A DNA stretch of 60,461 nucleotides from Okeania hirsuta (GTDB taxonomy: Bacteria; Cyanobacteriota; Cyanobacteriia; Cyanobacteriales; Microcoleaceae). The notes beneath the pieces are model-generated. The model searched no databases. It worked only from the letters and a program-made list of their open reading frames with translations, and had not been told where the DNA came from. The DNA lies in contig NZ_RCBY01000022.1 in the NCBI RefSeq assembly GCF_003838195.1, forward strand, positions 1-60,461, in the 5' to 3' direction. Position numbers and translations under genes: made by a program. Shown piece after piece: positions 57,382-60,461 of the stretch. Positions within the stretch are counted from its first letter, which is position 1. Each line of letters opens with the position of its first letter.

Positions 57382-60336
57382 CTATCTTGAATCATATTCC
57401 CCCTGCAACGTAAATGCTCCCCAATAATAAGGACTTATCTCAGTCTCTAACATCTGCAATTGAGCTGCCCGCAATGCCTCCACAGGTGATAATCTCTGGT
57501 CTAACATTCCTTGATAAAACTGCGACATTAAATCTGCTGTTCTAGAATCATCAACAACCCACAACGAACCTACTACCCGTTTTGCCCCTGCATACATGAA
57601 TATCTTTGTCAAACCTACCAAACCTTCTCCTTTAATATCCTTCCCTAAAGCTGTTTGACACGCACTCAATACTACTAATTCTGCTGGTAAGTTAAGATTA
57701 AAAATATCATTCAGTCGGAGGAAACCGTTTTGCCAGTTGCCGTTTTTATCCACTAACGACATGACAACCCCTGACAATTCTGGTTGCTTACCGTTAGCAA
57801 AACCGTGAGTGGCAAAATGTACAATCTGATATTGGGCTAATTCCTGACTGGTTGCTATTTCTCTGTTGGCCTGAAAATCAAAAGCTTGAGTGCGTTCCGA
57901 CTCTGGTATTAAAGCCATAATTGCTTCTGCTTCAGTGCGAGTACCTGGAAGTCTATCCCATCTAATACCAACATCTCTAGCAGCCCTATCTAATTGTTGT
58001 GCCTCTAGGGGGAAAGCTCGACTCCGAGATTCTGCTGTAGATATTGTGGTAGTTTTACCTGTAAACCTAGCATCATCAGGGCTAAATACTGGGTCGGCAA
58101 TAATAGCCACTTTCTTCGGGGCAAGTTTCCGAGATTTTGTACTATTGCGGATATTTGCAATAGTAGTAACTGAAGGGAGATTTACTATTTCGTGGTTAAC
58201 TATTAAAGGTTGATAACCATCACTTTCTTGATCGGTATTTGGTATTGATAAGACGGAAAAAGGAATTTCTTGTAAGAAGCGATCGGCAACTATTAATAAA
58301 CGTTTTTTGTTTAATTTATCGGTAACTGGTTTGATCAGAATTTCTGTCAGCTCATCGGCAGCACTATCAACTTTTGCTATGTCGTTGCGTTCTCGTGGAC
58401 TTGTTATTCTCACCATCAACTCTATAGCAGCATTTTTGATTTTTGCTTGGGGAGGAAGTTGATAACTGTGGATGCTATCTTTGGTGACTGCCCATAAATA
58501 GCTGCTTTCTTCACCCAGGGAATATTGTAGAAGTAAGGTGTTGTCATCTAATACTTGTTGTTGAACTTCCTTGAGAGTGAGGGGTTGAGGTTCAGTTAGA
58601 GCTGCATAATTTGGGCTGGTGGTACGAATTTTGATGCGTAACTGGTTGTATTCATCTATGAGTTGGTCTCTTGTTTGTTCGATGTTGGCTTTTTGTTCGC
58701 AGGTGTATTCTCCACTAAGGAGTTTGATGCGTTGGGTTTCGATGGCATTGAGTTGTTGTTGCAGCTCTGTTTCTGCCATTGCTAGTTTGGGATCTATTCC
58801 TTGGCGGATATTGACACTAGCTTCGTTGAGGAGTTCGAGGAAAGCACGGGCGCGACTGCGTTCACTGGCGTAAAAGGCTTTAGCATCGTGACCTTGGTTT
58901 GGATTTTGTTTGTGGAGTTCCATGAGTAAGTCGATGTAGAATTCATATCTATCCTGGACGGTGGCGAAGTAGGAGGCGCGGAGTTCAACACTAGCAATTT
59001 TGGTACGGAGGTCTTCAATTATTTCTAGGGATTTTTCTATGAAAGTTAGACTTTCAGTGAGTTTGCCTTGGTCTCGTTTGAGCCAAGCGATATTAAAAAG
59101 AGTGCCTGCTTCCCCATCCCGATCGCCTACTTGCCGTCTTATAGGTAATGCTTGATTTAAGTAATTAAGTGCTGTTTGTTTTTCTCCTAAGCTATTGTAG
59201 ACACTGCCAATATTATTGAGAGTGCTTGCTTCCCCATCCTGATCGCCTACTTGCTGATATATAGGTAATGCTTGATTTAAGTAATTAAAAGCTGTTTGTT
59301 TTTCTCCTAAGCTATTGTAGACAAGGCCAATATTATTGAGAGTGCTTGCTTCCCCACGGCGATCGCCTACTTGCTGATATATAGGTAATGCTTGATTTAA
59401 GTAATTAAGTGCTGTTTGTTTTTCTCCTAAGCTATTGTAGACACTGCCAATATTATTGAGAGTGCTTGCTTCCCCATCCTGATCGCCTACTTGCTGATAT
59501 ATAGGTAATGCTTGATTTAAGTAATTAAGTGCTGTTTGTTTGTCTCCTAAGCTATTGTAGACACTGCCAATACTTATGAGAGTGGTTGCTTTCCCACGGT
59601 GATCACCTACTTGCTGATATATAGGCAATGCTTGATTTAAGTAATTAAAAGCTTTTTGTTTTTCTCCTAAGCTATCGTAGACACTGCCAATACTTGTAAG
59701 AGTGGTTGCTTCCCCACGGAGATCGTCTACTTGTCGTTTTATAGGTAATGCTTGATTTAAGTAATTAAGAGCTGTTTGTTTTTCTCCTAAGCTATTGTAG
59801 ACAAGGCCAATATTATTGAGAGTGCTTGCTTCCCCACGGAGATCGCCTACTTGCCGTCTTATAGGTAATGCTTGATTTAAGTAATTAAGAGCTGTTTGTT
59901 TTTCTCCTAAGCTATTGTAGACAAGGCCAATATTATTGAGAGTGCTTGCTTCCCCACGGCGATCGCCTACTTGCTGATATATAGGTAATGCTTGATTTAA
60001 GTAATTGAGTGCTGTTTGTTTTTCTCCTAAGCTATCGTAGACATAACCGATCCAAACGAGTGTAACTGCTTCCCTCCTCAAGTTACCTATTTTCCTAAAT
60101 AGTAATAGCGCTTCTTCCCATTTAGCGATGGCTTGCTTCCGAGATTCTGCTGTACCTTGCTTATACAGTTTCATTACTTCATCAAAGACTTTTTCTGCTT
60201 CAGCATCAGGGTTGGTTTGAGCAGCAACTTCTCCCTTATTCACAATACTTGGCAACATTAGGAGAGGGAAACTCACACTAAATAATATCAGACTATTAAT
60301 AGTGAGAATAGACAACCATCGTACCGGAGAAACCAT
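57382..60336 (-). CDS. CHAT-domain protease-like protein with TPR repeats
   Basis: A 984-residue protein. It has an N-terminal signal-like segment ([20 protein letters not shown]), then about nine 40-residue tetratricopeptide repeats from residue 80 ([20 protein letters not shown] then [20 protein letters not shown]), a coiled region, and a C-terminal CHAT domain from about 690. The caspase-like dyad is expected at His about 842 ([13 protein letters not shown]) and Cys about 892 ([12 protein letters not shown]), and both are present. Repeat units at DNA level (120 bp) are nearly identical and many carry HIP1. Such proteins are abundant in filamentous cyanobacteria; target unknown. Confidence 0.92.
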   Translation of the reverse strand: MVSPVRWLSILTINSLILFSVSFPLLMLPSIVNKGEVAAQTNPDAEAEKVFDEVMKLYKQGTAESRKQAIAKWEEALLLFRKIGNLRREAVTLVWIGYVYDSLGEKQTALNYLNQALPIYQQVGDRRGEASTLNNIGLVYNSLGEKQTALNYLNQALPIRRQVGDLRGEASTLNNIGLVYNSLGEKQTALNYLNQALPIKRQVDDLRGEATTLTSIGSVYDSLGEKQKAFNYLNQALPIYQQVGDHRGKATTLISIGSVYNSLGDKQTALNYLNQALPIYQQVGDQDGEASTLNNIGSVYNSLGEKQTALNYLNQALPIYQQVGDRRGEASTLNNIGLVYNSLGEKQTAFNYLNQALPIYQQVGDQDGEASTLNNIGSVYNSLGEKQTALNYLNQALPIRRQVGDRDGEAGTLFNIAWLKRDQGKLTESLTFIEKSLEIIEDLRTKIASVELRASYFATVQDRYEFYIDLLMELHKQNPNQGHDAKAFYASERSRARAFLELLNEASVNIRQGIDPKLAMAETELQQQLNAIETQRIKLLSGEYTCEQKANIEQTRDQLIDEYNQLRIKIRTTSPNYAALTEPQPLTLKEVQQQVLDDNTLLLQYSLGEESSYLWAVTKDSIHSYQLPPQAKIKNAAIELMVRITSPRERNDIAKVDSAADELTEILIKPVTDKLNKKRLLIVADRFLQEIPFSVLSIPNTDQESDGYQPLIVNHEIVNLPSVTTIANIRNSTKSRKLAPKKVAIIADPVFSPDDARFTGKTTTISTAESRSRAFPLEAQQLDRAARDVGIRWDRLPGTRTEAEAIMALIPESERTQAFDFQANREIATSQELAQYQIVHFATHGFANGKQPELSGVVMSLVDKNGNWQNGFLRLNDIFNLNLPAELVVLSACQTALGKDIKGEGLVGLTKIFMYAGAKRVVGSLWVVDDSRTADLMSQFYQGMLDQRLSPVEALRAAQLQMLETEISPYYWGAFTLQGEYDSR

Positions 60337-60461
60337 AGATATTATCCCTTTCTAAGCAATTAGAAAACTTCATATTAATATACTTCCTGTTTCAAGAAAG
60401 ATATGCAGTATCCAGTAGGTTGGGTTAAGCGTCGGAGCGCAACCCAACAATTCTAACTCTT
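60337..60461. other. Upstream region of the CHAT gene
   Basis: Contains the dispersed hairpin ttgggttaagcgtcggagcg then caacccaa (60421-60448), a widely scattered cyanobacterial palindrome. No further features before the window end. Confidence 0.5.

Noticed and set aside
57890-59018. Several open frames overlapping the CHAT gene
   Set aside because: They are shadows of a strongly supported long gene.
59101-60060. Regular 120-bp repeats that might suggest a CRISPR array
   Set aside because: Units are contiguous without unique spacers and encode in-frame TPRs.

Overview
The window comes from a low-GC cyanobacterium, most likely a filamentous marine form of the Trichodesmium/Okeania type. The evidence is the aspartate-route NAD genes nadB/nadA/nadC, a probable petL, hflX, a grxC-gshB pair, a CHAT-TPR protein, WD40 and HEAT signalling proteins, many GCGATCGC (HIP1) sites, heptanucleotide tandem repeats and dense dispersed palindromic elements. 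My rough addition gives about 70% coding, with many broken genes. No tRNA, rRNA or CRISPR array was seen.

Region 1 (1-1465): nadB at what looks like a damaged sequence end. The gene runs on the minus strand to 481 and then folds back: a perfect 216-bp inverted repeat surrounds a 209-bp spacer that holds its next segment in the opposite orientation.

Region 2 (2342-16327): an NAD-gene neighbourhood (nadB, a plant-type nicotinamidase, nadA, nadC) enclosing the most unusual part of the window. This is a tight minus-strand operon (12837 to 5026) followed by a PhyH gene. In order it encodes an enolase-superfamily enzyme, a small methyltransferase, a D-2-hydroxyacid-dehydrogenase-like protein lacking its catalytic Arg and His, an HpcH/HpaI aldolase-like protein, a DRE-TIM aldolase-like protein, an MmgE/PrpD protein, a TauD-like oxygenase with a large internal deletion, and a fumarate-reductase-like flavoprotein split by a 118-bp fold-back duplication. 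A broken sarcosine/dimethylglycine-type N-methyltransferase gene lies between this operon and nadA. There is no NRPS or PKS, no transporter and no regulator, so this looks like a small-molecule carboxylate or amino-acid pathway that I cannot name.

Region 3 (16.4-28.1 kb): housekeeping and signalling genes (HTH protein, Kir-type channel, GAF protein, Gfo/Idh/MocA oxidoreductase, gshB, grxC, hflX, HEAT protein) with one TnpB element. Region 4 (28.1-44.6 kb): a second TnpB element, a pseudokinase-WD40 protein, petL-like, aroB, and a repeat-rich stretch with broken genes (DUF29, KilA-N, a PD-(D/E)XK-like gene) and small conserved genes (HNH, RHH, DUF3768 fusion). Region 5 (45-60.3 kb): aldo/keto reductase, TetR regulator, an IS66 element with an in-frame stop, a peroxiredoxin, two tandem RND permeases and a CHAT-TPR protein whose repeats are nearly identical.

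The gaps are filled by at least six families of short inverted-repeat elements (called A-F here) and by 7-bp tandem repeats. One family-E copy can be compared directly with empty sites, because it sits in one unit of a tandem repeat whose sister units lack it. Several broken genes are explained by these elements.
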